Below are positions 11,597 through 22,456 of a DNA stretch of 64,000 nt, piece after piece. The number at the start of each line of letters is the position of its first letter. Position 1 is the first letter of the stretch. The position numbers and the translations under genes were made by a program. Location: positions 62,001 to 126,000 of the forward strand of contig JAMXBD010002750.1 of NCBI GenBank assembly GCA_024138025.1, given 5' to 3'. Source of the DNA: Combretum micranthum (taxonomy: Eukaryota; Streptophyta; Magnoliopsida; Myrtales; Combretaceae). Under the pieces are notes generated by a model. It was not told where the DNA came from. It saw nothing but the letters and a program-made list of their open reading frames with translations, and searched no databases.

Positions 11597-11973
11597 AACA
11601 TAATCTACCAATACAATATCCACATAAAATTTTATACTAGTACCATACTCACAGAGTGCGCGATGAAAGTTCCAAATTCTCGAACACATACACTAAATGC
11701 ATCGGTTTTTAATTTTTTTTTAATAAAGGTCATGGACGCATTTAGTGGATGTGTCCAAAATGCTTTCTATGAATTTAAATTTCGAATTACTTTCTGGAGT
11801 AAATGTAGGAGATAGAGTTCAAGTGTTTGTGACCTTTATTGAAAAAACTTAATAATTAAAAACGAACGCATTCAGTGAATGCCTCTTTGAGTATACTCTA
11901 TAAGTGTGTTACTAGTGTAAAATTTTACACATTTTTTAAATGTATTTTTATGTGGGTATTGGTGGATTATGTT
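11597..11973. repeat. long inverted repeat (foldback) inside the MULE
   Basis: The left arm starts AACATAATCTACCAATAC at 11597. The right arm ends ...GGTGGATTATGTT at 11973 and is its imperfect reverse complement over about 140 bp. Matching inner parts include 'AATAAAGGTCA' near the centre on both arms. The loop is about 90 bp. Confidence 0.75.
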
Positions 11974-11982
11974 AATAAAACT

Positions 11983-12688
11983 ACAGGTGTTTACGGATCG
12001 GTTAATCAGTTTGTGGCCGTATTTTTTGAATATAATCATAATGATCGGTTTTTTGATATCTCATTTTTTAACCGGTCTGTTATAAATGGTTAACCACCTT
12101 AACGGTTAACCGTTTTGTTCAGTTAATTTTTTTAGTTTTCGGCTTTTAATCATTTACCGTAATGATTTCAACCAATCAAATTGATAATTTCAACAATCCT
12201 TATTTTTTTATCTTTTATCATAGAGTTTTTTTATAATATTATATATATTAAATAGCTAAAAAAAAAGAAAATCAAATTAAGGAAAATGAGAGAGACAAGC
12301 CTTTGGATATATCATTATCAACAATAATCAAACCAAATTAATTACCACATCAACTCCCATCAAACATAGGACAATAGTATTTTAATCAAATCCAAAGAAC
12401 ATTGAGATGTATAAATTATATGTATATGTAAATCATACGTATATATTATTTAAAAAAATAATTATATGTATATGTAAATTATATATATAATAATATTTAT
12501 AAATATTGAAAAAGATTAACCATTAATTGTTGTTTTTTTTTGTTACAAACCAAAATCGAAACCAAAAATCGAAAACAATAAAAGCCGTGATCCTAAATGA
12601 AAACTAATAAATCGATTAATCATATTTTTGGATTAATTTTTTGTCTTCGGTTCAGTTTTTTAATTCCATTGGTTCTTTTTCACATCTA
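11983..12688. mobile_element. possible hAT-type insertion within the MULE
   Basis: The stretch interrupts the right arm of the inverted-repeat element. It starts AGGTGTTTACGGATCGG and contains several CGGTTAACCG-like words near both ends, as in some non-autonomous hAT elements. Terminal repeats and an 8 bp target duplication are not convincing by eye, so the class is a guess. Confidence 0.35.
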
Positions 12689-12769
12689 AACAAAATAAAG
12701 TATTTTTGGATTTAGTTTTAAAAATAAGGGTGGAGGCATACAAAGCCCTGAGAAATTGGACTGTAACAA

Positions 12770-12886
12770 ACAAAACCTCGGACACCGGTGAGCCACACAC
12801 ACTCTCTCTCGAAACACCGCCCCCGCGGGCGAAATCTCCGTAATCTCAACTCTCACTGGAGCGATCGTAAGCCACCTTCCCATCAG
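12770..12886 (+). other. TAF9: probable 5' UTR exon of TAF9
   Basis: A CT-rich, moderately GC-rich stretch typical of plant 5' leaders (ACACACTCTCTCTCG, then CACCGCCCCC) ends in a strong donor, CAG|GTACGC, at 12886/12887. The first coding exon of TAF9 has its own acceptor at 23835 and 37 bp of leader, so an upstream non-coding exon is required. This is the best candidate I see. The transcription start is not determined, and I see no clear TATA box because the MULE end lies directly upstream. An additional leader exon near 12961 or 13322 (after CTTTGCAG) is possible. Confidence 0.5.
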
Positions 12887-14779
12887 GTACGCCCTTCCTT
12901 ATCTCTCTATCTCCTCGCTTTCCTCTCTATCGCTCTCTCACCTAACATGCTCTGGCGCAGATCGAGTTAGCTGCTGGCGGTCTCTCCAACTCCTCGCTGA
13001 CCAACGCCTCGAGTGGTTTCTTTTTCTGCCACCCATCACCAGTATTACTCTCTCTCTCTCTCTATAAATTTTTTAAATTGAAATATGCAAAATTTGCACA
13101 GGTCAGTCAATAAATAAATACATATATTACGTATAATTTGGAACGTGTATGATCTATTCGGAATTCTTCAAGAATTTCCGGGTTGGGAAATATGAATCAT
13201 TAGGAAGATTCTATCTTTGGAGCTGTCTGTGCTGTAATTTGAAAACTTAGTTACTTTGATCTCCTAGGGAGATTTTTGTCTAGGTATTTAATTAGGCGTC
13301 GCAAAATTCTATCCTTTGCAGGTCTGGGTATAGCTTGTCCGTTGTTATTGTTGTTGATAGTTTCTTATTTACACGGTTTCTGAGCATAGTCATTTGTATG
13401 TGTGTTCATAGACAGCTTTGTATGTGTGTACAAAGGTAAAAAGATAGGGACTCCAATTGATATTGGGATCAAGTGAGACGCGAGTGAAAGCTTGATTAAG
13501 TTAAAGATGCATATGATCTCCGTGTTTTATGATATTCTATGTGTTTACATCAAGGCGATTGATTTATGTAATTAAGATTAGTCAGCTTAGGAGCTGTTGT
13601 AGTTGTTGAGAAGTTCTCAAAGGAGTTCTCTGTTGGTTGTTTGCTTAAGCATTCTGTTTCCAAGAACTATTCTGTGTTTTTGAAATGGCATTTTTGTTTC
13701 CTAACTTTGTTCCACTACATCTTAGATATAAACAAATATTGAGATGACAATGAACGGAATACATTATATCCAAAGGGCAACATATTCACTCACTAACTAG
13801 GAATAAATTTCTTGGAATTTGCATGGTCAAACCTTTTTTCATCTCTAATCATCCCTTATGTCTCATGTTTTATTTTATATGAGGCTCCTACGTTTCACTT
13901 ATGAGTTGTGCGAATTGGACTTGCTCTAGTGTTTAATAAAAGTTATGCAAGAATAAAAACAAAAGAACACGAGAAAATGCTCTCTTCTCTCTAAAAATTT
14001 TCATCCCCCAAACTCACCCTAAGAAACCACTGCTCTTGGGGTTTCTAAACCTTTTCTCGCCTTCTTCCTTTCTTCGATCTTTCTTCCCACCTGTCCTCCT
14101 CTTCTCTCTCTTCTTGTCTCTCTCTCTCTCCTATCATCTTCTCTCTTCTCTCCCACTTTCTGTCTTTCTCTCTCTCTCTCTCCCCATTCCGACCTTCTCT
14201 CCACTCTTTGTTTTCTCTCTCTTTTTTTTTTTTGTTTTCCTCCTTCCCTCTCCCCCTCTTTCCTTTTCTTTTCTTTCTCTTCTTGGCCTCTTCTTCTCTC
14301 TCTCTCCCCTTTGTTCTCTCTCCTTCTATCTTTCTTTCCTCGGTGGTCTGTTTTGTCGGTCATTTCTGATGAGGAGTGATCCTCCACGTCGTTCTCGGGC
14401 TGATTCCACCATAAGGGACCACCTTTCGCCTTGGTCCCATTGTTTGGGGGGTGGTGACGTCAGTAGAGGGACTGTGGTTAGTTCTCTGCCCTCTTGTGAG
14501 AAGATCTCACCTTCTCTAGTCAACCTTGGCGGCTGGGACACTGGTGCTTCTAATCATGGTAAGCCGTTTGTCTTTGCTAGGATAGGTTCTGCCCTAGCGT
14601 CTTGTTTTTTTGGTGTTCAACAGAAGAATAATTCTGCTTCCTCCACCTCTTTTGGTGATGCTACTATGGAGGAGCTAAATGTCGTTCTAGACAATATTGA
14701 AAAGGAAAACCACAGTGAGCCTCTAGCTAAGACTTTTGCTAATGTGTGTTCCCCTCCAGCTGCACCTTGTTTGAAATCA

Positions 14780-14994
14780 TGGGTCTGTTTGATAGCTTTT
14801 CTGGACAGATACAGACACTTTTTTCAAACATCGTTTAACAAATTGTTTATTAAGAAATAGATATAGATAAAAAAAAAGTTGGCAATTCTCATGAAAAGAT
14901 TAAATAGATCAAATATTGATAAAATTCAAATACAAATTGGATATATTTACACATATCTTTTTGATACAAATACAGATATGGATCAAACAGACCT
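14780..14994. mobile_element. 215 bp MITE (PIF/Harbinger-like) inside LINE ORF1
   Basis: The termini are GGGTCTGTTTGAT and ATCAAACAGACCT, inverted repeats of about 12 bp. The trinucleotide TCA flanks both sides (14777-14779 and 14995-14997), which fits the TNA target of PIF/Harbinger elements. The interior is AT-rich without coding capacity. It must be younger than the LINE. Confidence 0.65.
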
Positions 14995-15606
14995 TCAAAC
15001 TAAGTTTCTTCCAACCAGTGGCTAGAGGGTCTATAGCTAGAGTTCGTCCTCCGCCATCTATTGCTAAGAAAGGAGCCAAATATTGGCTTTACTCTTGTTA
15101 GATTTTTTCTTCAATGCAAAATTCTTTTCACCCTTGTCCAAAATATTGCTTTGAGGTTGTGGAAAAACTATGGAATTTTGGATGTGCTTGGAAGTAAAGA
15201 AGGCTTCTTTTATTTTAGATTCTCATCCAATGCTGACTTGGATGCTATCTTGGCTAAACCTTGGTATTTTGCACATAGATATCTAGTGCCATAGAAATGG
15301 CAGCTTGGTATGTCTCTTACTATACCTCAGCCCTCTATCATTCTGGCATGGGTGGTTTTTTCACACGTCTCATGTGAATACCTTGATGTAGATGGGGTTA
15401 GTTATATAGCTAGTACTGTTGGCACCCCTCTATAAGCTGACTCTCTCACGGCATTGAGAGAGAGGGCAAATTAGGCTAGAGTTCTCATTGAAATTGACAC
15501 AGGTGAAGATTCTGTATCTCAAGTAGAAGTGGAAAGGGGTGATGGGTTAGTGGCCTTTGAGGAAGTTGAGTACCAATGGCTTCCTCCTATATGTTTGAAA
15601 TGCAAG

Positions 15607-16434
15607 GTTTTTAGGCATATTTGCCATTCTCAGGGTGTTTCCTCATCTAACGAGGATGAAAACGATGGCTAGGTTTATGATAAGAAGAAAGGAAAAAAAT
15701 CAGTTTCCGGTTATTCCCAACTTGGAGAGTCTTTAGCTACTCCACAGGGTAATGACTGCCGTGATAGTAATGTAGAAGTGCTATCCCCAGTTAAAAATGA
15801 TCAAAAAGCTCAAGAGCCTGTTCAGGATACTGTAGAAGGCAATGACCTTACTTTCGGACTACTGGTGTACGACCGGAAGCTAATTTTCAAGCTGGTGGTG
15901 TGAGTTTCCTGCCTACCCATGTCTCGGAAATGCCAGCTGTTTGTGGGGATGGTCCTTTTAGTAGGGAGCATCTTAGTATGCGTTTGGACCATGGAAAGAA
16001 TTTGAATCAGTCTAATATAGGTTTTTGGGCATATTTGCCATTCTCGGGGTGTTTTCTTATCTAAGGAGGATGAAAACGATGGCTGGGTTTATAATAACAA
16101 GAAAGGAAAAAAATTGGTTTTTGGTTATTCCCAACCTGGAGTGTCTTTGGCTACTCTACAGGGTAATGACTGCTGTGATGGTAATGTAGAAGTGCTATCC
16201 CAAGTTAAAAATGATAAAAAAGCTCAGGAGCCCGTTAAGGATATTGTAGAAGGCAATGGCCTTGCTTCCAGACTACTGGTGCATGACCGGGAAGCTAATT
16301 TTCAAGCTAGTGGTGCGAGTTTCCTGCCTACTCATATCTTGGAAATGCCAGCTGTTTGTGGGAATGGTCCTTTAGTAGGGGAGCATCTTAGTGTGCCTCT
16401 GGAGTATAGAGAGTATTTGAATCAATCTAATATA
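15607..16434 (+). repeat. 414 bp tandem duplication in LINE ORF1
   Basis: Copy 1 begins GTTTTTAGGCATATTTGCC at 15607 and copy 2 begins GTTTTTGGGCATATTTGCC at 16021. They stay alignable to about 16434, with about one difference per 10-15 bp. The duplicated part covers the second half of the zinc knuckle and the linker after it. Confidence 0.85.
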
Positions 16435-16569
16435 GTGAGACCTTTAGATAGTTTAATATCCGGTAGTAGGGTAGTTCTTCCAATGGTAGGCGTAACATAA
16501 GAAAATTCAAGCGCAAAAAGCGCTATACTCAAAGCTGGTTTTTTTGTATTCTCCATGAATTTTGCGGCC

Positions 16570-19500
16570 TGAAATGTAAGGGGCTTAGTGACCCCATAAA
16601 AAGTGCCAATGTGAGGAAAATATGTAGTGAAAATAGTATTTCTTTGATGGGTCTTTTGGAGACTAGAGTTAACTATTCAAATGAAGTTTCGATTCAAAGA
16701 ATAACCCCCGTTGGAAGTTCATTGTCAATTCTTGTGCTAGAAAGAGAATTTGGCTGGGTTAGGACCTAGGTATGTGGGACATAAAGATCCATGAAGAGCA
16801 TCCTCAGTTTTTACATTGCTATTGCTTGAATGTTCATATGAATGTTTGTTTTTTTGTCTCTTTTGTGTATTCTACTAACTCCGAGACAGAAAGACAAGTC
16901 TTGTGGGATGAATTGTCTGTGTTGGCTCCTCCTATTGCTCAACAACCATGGATTCATCTTGGTGATTTTAATATCACGAAATCGGTTCTTGAGAGGATGG
17001 GTGACAACGCTAGAATGAGTAATGCAAGTGCTGAGTTTAAGGGTTTTGTAGATGCTTTAGAGTTGGATGATTTGAGATATTCGGGAGATTTCTTCTCTTG
17101 GTCGAATAGATAAGTAGCTTCTCCTATTTTACGAAAGCTAGATCACATTCTGGTAAACCAAATTGGTGACTCGGTTTGCTAAGTTGGAGGCGAAGTTCCT
17201 TTCCCCACTCCTTTCAGATCATGCCATTTGTTTAATGCTTTCTGATTTTCCACACCCAAAAGAAGGATTCCTTTCAAATGTTTTGACTTTTGGTTTGAAT
17301 CAAAGGAGTTTATGCCTCTAGGTCAACAAGTGTGGAATAATGAAGTGGCCGGTTTCAAACTTTTCCAGGTTGTGTCCAAGTTGAAAAGGTTTTAGTTTGA
17401 ATTAAAGAAGCTCAATGATAGGAAATATTCCCATATTTCCTCTCGGGTAGCTAAGGCGAAAGATGATTTGAAGTCCATCCAAGCTAATATTTTTATAGGG
17501 CATATTGATCTCTTCAATGAGGGAAGGCAAGCTTTTAGGCACTATTACACCTTAAGGGGGGCCAAAGAGAGTTTCTTTAATGAAAATCAAGGGTACAATG
17601 CATTCTTCTTTCACAAAGCCATGAACCAAAGACAAAATTGAAATTCTATTAATTTCTTGGTTAAGGAAGATGGTTCAATGGTTAAAGGAGATCAGGTTGT
17701 ACATGAAGAAGCTCTTGCTTACTTCTCCAACTTATTTAGAGTTCTTGATTCTCCTTTAGATGATTTTTTGACTCGAAGGCTTAGTGAGAGGACGAGGTTG
17801 CATTCATGAATTATGAATTTTCAGATCAAGATAACAAATTAGCTTTCTTCAGTCAAGCTAACGGCAAAGCCTCGAGGCTTGATGGTTTCTCAGCAAAATT
17901 CTTCAAGGAAACTTGGAATGTTCTAGGGCTAGATCTCACTTTGGCGGTTAAAGAATTCCTGACCTCTGGTTTTCTTTTAAAGGAGGTAAACAATACTATC
18001 ATTTCATTAATCCCTAAAGTTTCTAATCCATCGTCTTTGCTAGATTTTATGCCTATCTCCTGCTGTAATGTGATTTATAAGGCCATATCTAAGCTCCTTG
18101 CCTTTAGCTTAAAGGAGGTCTTATCCTCCCTTGTTGGTAAAGAACAATCTACTTTTATTCTAGGAAGGTGTATTACAGATAATATTTTTGTTACACAAGG
18201 CCTCCTCCCCCACCTCCTCCACCTTCCCCCCCCCCCCCCCCTTCCTCTCCTCCTTCCCCTTTCTTCCTTTCCTCTTTCCTATTTTGTTAAGCTTGTAGTC
18301 AATGCTTTTCAACTCTTAAATTTTCCATCAACATCAATGGAGAAATTGTGGGTTTCTTTTCCAGTCATAGAGGTCTTCAATAAGGTGACCCCATTTCACC
18401 TTATTTACTTGTTTTGGGCATGGAAGTTTCTCTGGTATACTAAGGAAGATGGCAATCTCGGATAGCTTTTCCTACCATTGGAGATGCAGGGAAGAGAGAC
18501 TCACTTACCTATCCTTTGCAGTTGACTTGTTGATTTTTCGTAAGGGTGATCTTCCTTCCATTAACTTAGTGCACAAAGCGCTTTCTACTTTTAAATCTTT
18601 ATTGGGTCTAAGGGCTAAGGGTCTTAAAAGTATGGTTTTCTTTTGTAATGTGGAGGAATCCATAAAAAATTCAGCTCTTTCTAGCCTTGGTTTTATTGAA
18701 GGAAAATTGCCCGTTTGGTATCTTGGTGTTACTCTGATTTCATCCAAGCTCAAGCATTCTGATTATGATGCTTTAGTGGCAAGGATTCCCTCTCAGTTAG
18801 ACTCTTGGAATTGTAAATTCTTATTCCTTGTTGGAAGACTACAAGGTGATTTTTTCAATGCAAATTTACTGGGCTTCTGTATTCATCTTGCCAAAGAAAT
18901 TAATTCATTCCATTGAAAAATTAATGAGGAATTTTCTTTGGAGTGGTAGGTCTAATAGTTCTATAAAGGCTAAGATCAAGTAGGATGTTGTGTGTTCACT
19001 CAAGGATGAGGGAGGTCTAGGGATCCCTAATCTTGTTTTTTGGAACAGAGCCGCACAAATCAAACATATTTGGCACTTGTGCAATGGTAGCCTCTAGGGT
19101 CTTTGAGCTGATTGGGTGCACTCTAATTTAGAGGGAATAGTTTTCTGGTGTGTAAAAACTCTATCTTCTTGTTCATGGACATGGCAAAGCTTCTAAAGTT
19201 AAGATTATTAGCTCATCAATTCATGAGGTGATTTGTTGGTGATGGGTTTCTATATCACTTTGGGTAGATTTCTGGCTCCCTCAAGGACTTTTGACAGAAA
19301 AGTATTGTTCAAGGGAAATTGTATCCTTGGGCTGCCCCTAAATGCTAGACTTCGTTGCTTAATTGAAGATGATAGCTGGAGTTTACCAAATTCTCCTTTT
19401 TGGGCTTCTTTTCATATTCCAACTATGCTACAACCTAACTCTTCTAAGTAAGATAAGTTGCTGTGGATTGCATCACTTCAGATGAGTTCTCCTTAAAATG

Positions 19501-19760
19501 TACCAGACAAGCTCTTAGTACTCTATACCCTCAAGTTAGGTGATCCAAACTTGTTTGGAATAAGAGATCCATCCCTAGCACAGCTTTATTCTCTGGCTTG
19601 TAATTAATCGCAAGTTGTACACTTTGGATACGTTATCTTTATGAGGTGTTACTACCTGTTCTAGTTGTTATCTTTGCAACTTAGCCCTGAGGATCAGGTC
19701 ACTTGTTTTTCTAATGCCCTTTCCCTCTTCAAATGTGGAATGCAATTGTTTCTGAGCTTC
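16570..19760 (+). pseudogene. LINE ORF2 (endonuclease and reverse transcriptase), broken
   Basis: Endonuclease: 'NVRGLSDP' (about 16577), 'LLETRVN', 'WIHLGDFN' (about 16950) and 'GDFFSWSNR' (about 17090). Reverse transcriptase: 'DGFSAKFFKETW' (about 17880), 'ISLIPKV' and 'GRCITDNIFVTQ' (about 18168). After this a poly-C/CT tract (about 18200-18290) stands where the 'DLxKAYD' motif with the first catalytic Asp should be. The active-site box reads 'SFAVDLLIF' (about 18510) instead of FADD. A zinc-binding C-terminal region with 'LVWNKRSIPSTALF' (about 19550) follows. No catalytic activity is possible. Confidence 0.85.
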
Positions 19761-20087
19761 ATCTTCTACATTCTTCTTATCTTGCAAGGTACCCTAGATT
19801 GGATATATTCAACCAATGGCAGCATAAATTTAACTCTTGGTGCTGCTCTTTCGGCTTCGGTCTATTGTATTTCTCTTCTATTCAAGGCTTAGTCCATAGC
19901 TTTTTGTTTATGGATCTTGTTTCTTTGTAATCGGATGGTTATAGTATGATTGTCTATTGAGTGGTTATCTCTAGTTTTGTTTGTATGTTAGTGGCTCGAC
20001 CCTTTTCCCCGCTTTAAGCAGTTGTATTTCCTCTCTGGTATTAATGAATTTTTTGATTTACGCAAAAAAAAAAAAAATTAAAAAAAA

Positions 20088-22206
20088 CACACAAGACACA
20101 CAAAGTGCATCCTCAAGCAGAAAGGGAAGATACCATGGAGTTGACACGCTCAACAAGTTAATTCTTCTTTTATTTAAATAGCTTTGGTGACAAGTATTGC
20201 AGAGGCAATTATTACTTTTTGTCTTTGTTTTGTAAATAGTTTAAAAAATATCTGTGTGCAATTATTATTAGTGTTATTGTTAAAAAGGTAAAATCCAATG
20301 ATTTTAATGGCCTTTCCTTGAATTGGCTTGAGCTTTCATCAGTTTTGCTGGTTTTCATGTCTCATGTTGTGACTCAGAAATATAAGACATGCAGATAGGC
20401 AGTAGTTATTATACTTGACATTGATGCATCCATTTTACTTCCTTCGAGAGACATGTATTCTTCTGCCTAGTGCACTCACTTTCCTAGATCTAAAAGCTTA
20501 AAAGTCGAATAGCTACTGCTGGTAGTGGTGGATACCAACATCATTACATTAGGTTCTCTTCTTCCTAAGGCGATGCAGAACCGAACCAGACTCCATCATG
20601 TCAATACTTTTCTCTTTGGTTATAAATCTTGGTGCAGTCTTAGGCTTACTCTCCTGCCTTACTGTCTCATACATTCTCTCTTTTCCTTTATTCACTCACA
20701 TGTCGTAACATACAAGTACTTACTGAATATCATTGAAGAGAATCCTTGATATAGGTATCTTGTATGTTAGAGACAACATTTTAATATAGACAGAGCTGAA
20801 TAACAAAAATTAGCAAAAAAGACTTTAATATATTGGGAGTTTATGAGAATGTGTTATTGAGTGTTGGCAGTTTTAGTAATTATGTGAATTAGTTTTTAGT
20901 GTTGGTGGATTCCATTCATGGAATGTGACATATGGTGATATGCACTCTTGACGTAAACAACAGGTGCTTTAGTTGTTTGTTTTGGTTTCTGTTTCTTCCC
21001 TTTTATGTGTAATGTTTTGTAAAACTGTGTGTTCAGTACTAATTGTATGGTAACAATGTTGTGTTTGGGATTTTTGTGAATGGTGGTTTCCAGGGCCAGA
21101 GATCAGCATCTTACAACTAACAACCTGATTGTCAATGTTTGCACCTTTATTATTTTTTTTTCGGTCCATTTGGGTTTTTATTAATTTTGAATTGAAATGT
21201 GGATATTGATTAGTATTTTCCTTGTAAAAACAAGGATTATGATTAAATTTCTATTATTTGTTATTCAAATTCAGAGTGGAGTAGTGGACTATATGTATTT
21301 AGTGTGGGTGGTCCAATGTCGGTAATTTTTTATAAATAGCAACACAGATTTTTTAGAATGGGATCTTCTGTCTTTTGAATCTAGGGTTTTCCATGCTGTA
21401 ACTCTGTCCAATTATTAATATCATGAAAATTTTGTAGATGATCTCTTTTGTAGGTTGACTTGAGCGATAGTAAAATTATTTACTAAAATCTACCAAAAAA
21501 TAATGATTTGAAAGAAGATGTTATTCAGCTGAATAGTAGGTCCCAGAAAAAATCACTGCTTTGGGGTAAATGTGATAGAGTACTGTGCTTGGAAGAATGT
21601 GCTTCCCTTGGTTTGCATTGATTAGCATGGCTTACTCTGTACTGTCTTCATTTGTTGCCCTCTATGATAAGGATATGGCCAAAACATATATTTATTTACG
21701 CATTGCTTTCTTTAGGATGATCTTATTGTCCTTATAGAACCCAGTTATCAATGTTCGTGTCAAATCAAATGGCATTAAGTATTTAGTTTTCTAGAATTTT
21801 TCGCTTCGAATTAGGTTGCTACTTTAGCTTTTCTTCCTCACTTCTATTTAATTGCATATATTCCTGCTCTAATGGGTTTGGCTCACTTTTTTCGGGAATT
21901 GAGAAGTTCTAAAAAGCATTTACTAAGTAAATAAGTAAATATTGCTTGCATTTTTAAGTTATCGATAAAAGTCACCAAATGTCACCCTTTTTGCTGTCTC
22001 ATAATTAGTCAAATACGTGGTTTTGAGACATTTACCTTTTAACTGTCACATGTATTTCCTGTTGATACCTTTGTCATGTCTATTAGTAACATTTATTAAA
22101 CGTCATAGAAAGTTTATGTGGTTTTCATTTTGGCTTGTGGCATTTAGTAAACATCACCAAGCATCAGGTTTTTTTTTTTTTTTTTTTTTGGAGTGCTTCT
22201 GGGCTG
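20088..22206 (+). other. intron-like stretch, no gene seen
   Basis: T-rich sequence with short random open frames only. I recognised no transposon ends and no conserved domain. Confidence 0.5.
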
Positions 22207-22456
22207 CTTTTCTGAATTCTACCATATTTTACGAAGAAGCATCTAATAGAACTTTTTTCTGCAAGGTCAAGAATCCTAGGATGCCCATTGGTGGTCTTAA
22301 TTTGATTTAGGCAGTGTCAATTTATGGAAAACTTTTCTGAATTCTACCATATTTTTACGAAGAAGCATCTAGAACTTTTTTCTGCAAGGTCAAGAATCCT
22401 AGGATGCCCATTGGTGGTCTTAATTTGATTTAGGCAGTGTCAATTTATGGAAAATG
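22207..22456 (+). repeat. 125 bp tandem duplication in the intron
   Basis: Copies start CTTTTCTGAATTCTACC at 22207 and 22332 and are almost identical, differing by small indels (for example TCTAATAGAAC against TCTAGAAC). The near identity suggests a recent event. Confidence 0.9.

Larger units (their letters stand above)
11536..12748. mobile_element. non-autonomous Mutator-like TIR element
   Basis: The ends are inverted repeats of about 60 bp: left 11536-11600 (GCGGATTTGTATG...), right 12687-12748 (...CATACAAAGCCC). They flank a near-perfect 9 bp duplication: TGAGAAAAT (11527-11535) and TGAGAAATT (12749-12757), 8 of 9 identical. A 9 bp duplication and long TIRs fit a MULE. There is no transposase. 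The interior is a foldback structure (11597-11973) plus what looks like a later insertion (about 11983-12688). Without that insertion the element would be about 0.5 kb. Confidence 0.65.
14036..16500 (+). pseudogene. LINE ORF1 (nucleic-acid-binding protein), broken
   Basis: From 14036 a CT-rich leader is followed by a Ser/Pro-rich N-terminus. A MITE interrupts it at 14780-14994. A DUF4283-like domain reads through about 15100-15430 ('EGFFYFRFSSNADLDAIL', then 'KPWYFAHRYL'). A zinc-knuckle remnant 'PPICLKCKVFRHICHSQ' lies near 15585. A 414 bp segment after it is tandemly duplicated (15607-16434). In-frame stops are frequent. In intact plant L1 elements ORF1 packages the RNA. Confidence 0.75.
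13980..20087 (+). mobile_element. L1-type LINE retrotransposon, dead
   Basis: A CT-rich 5' end leads into ORF1 (DUF4283-like domain and a zinc knuckle remnant), then an AP-type endonuclease, reverse transcriptase and a C-terminal zinc-binding region. It closes with an A-rich tail (20064-20087). A degenerate target duplication may be present: AAGAACACGAGAAAATG (about 13963) and AAGACACACAAAGTG (about 20092). It has many stops and frameshifts and lies in sense orientation with TAF9. Confidence 0.85.

Noticed and set aside
14019..14387. Minus-strand open frame rich in Arg, Glu and Lys
   Set aside because: It is the reverse of the CT-rich start of the LINE; low-complexity, no domain.
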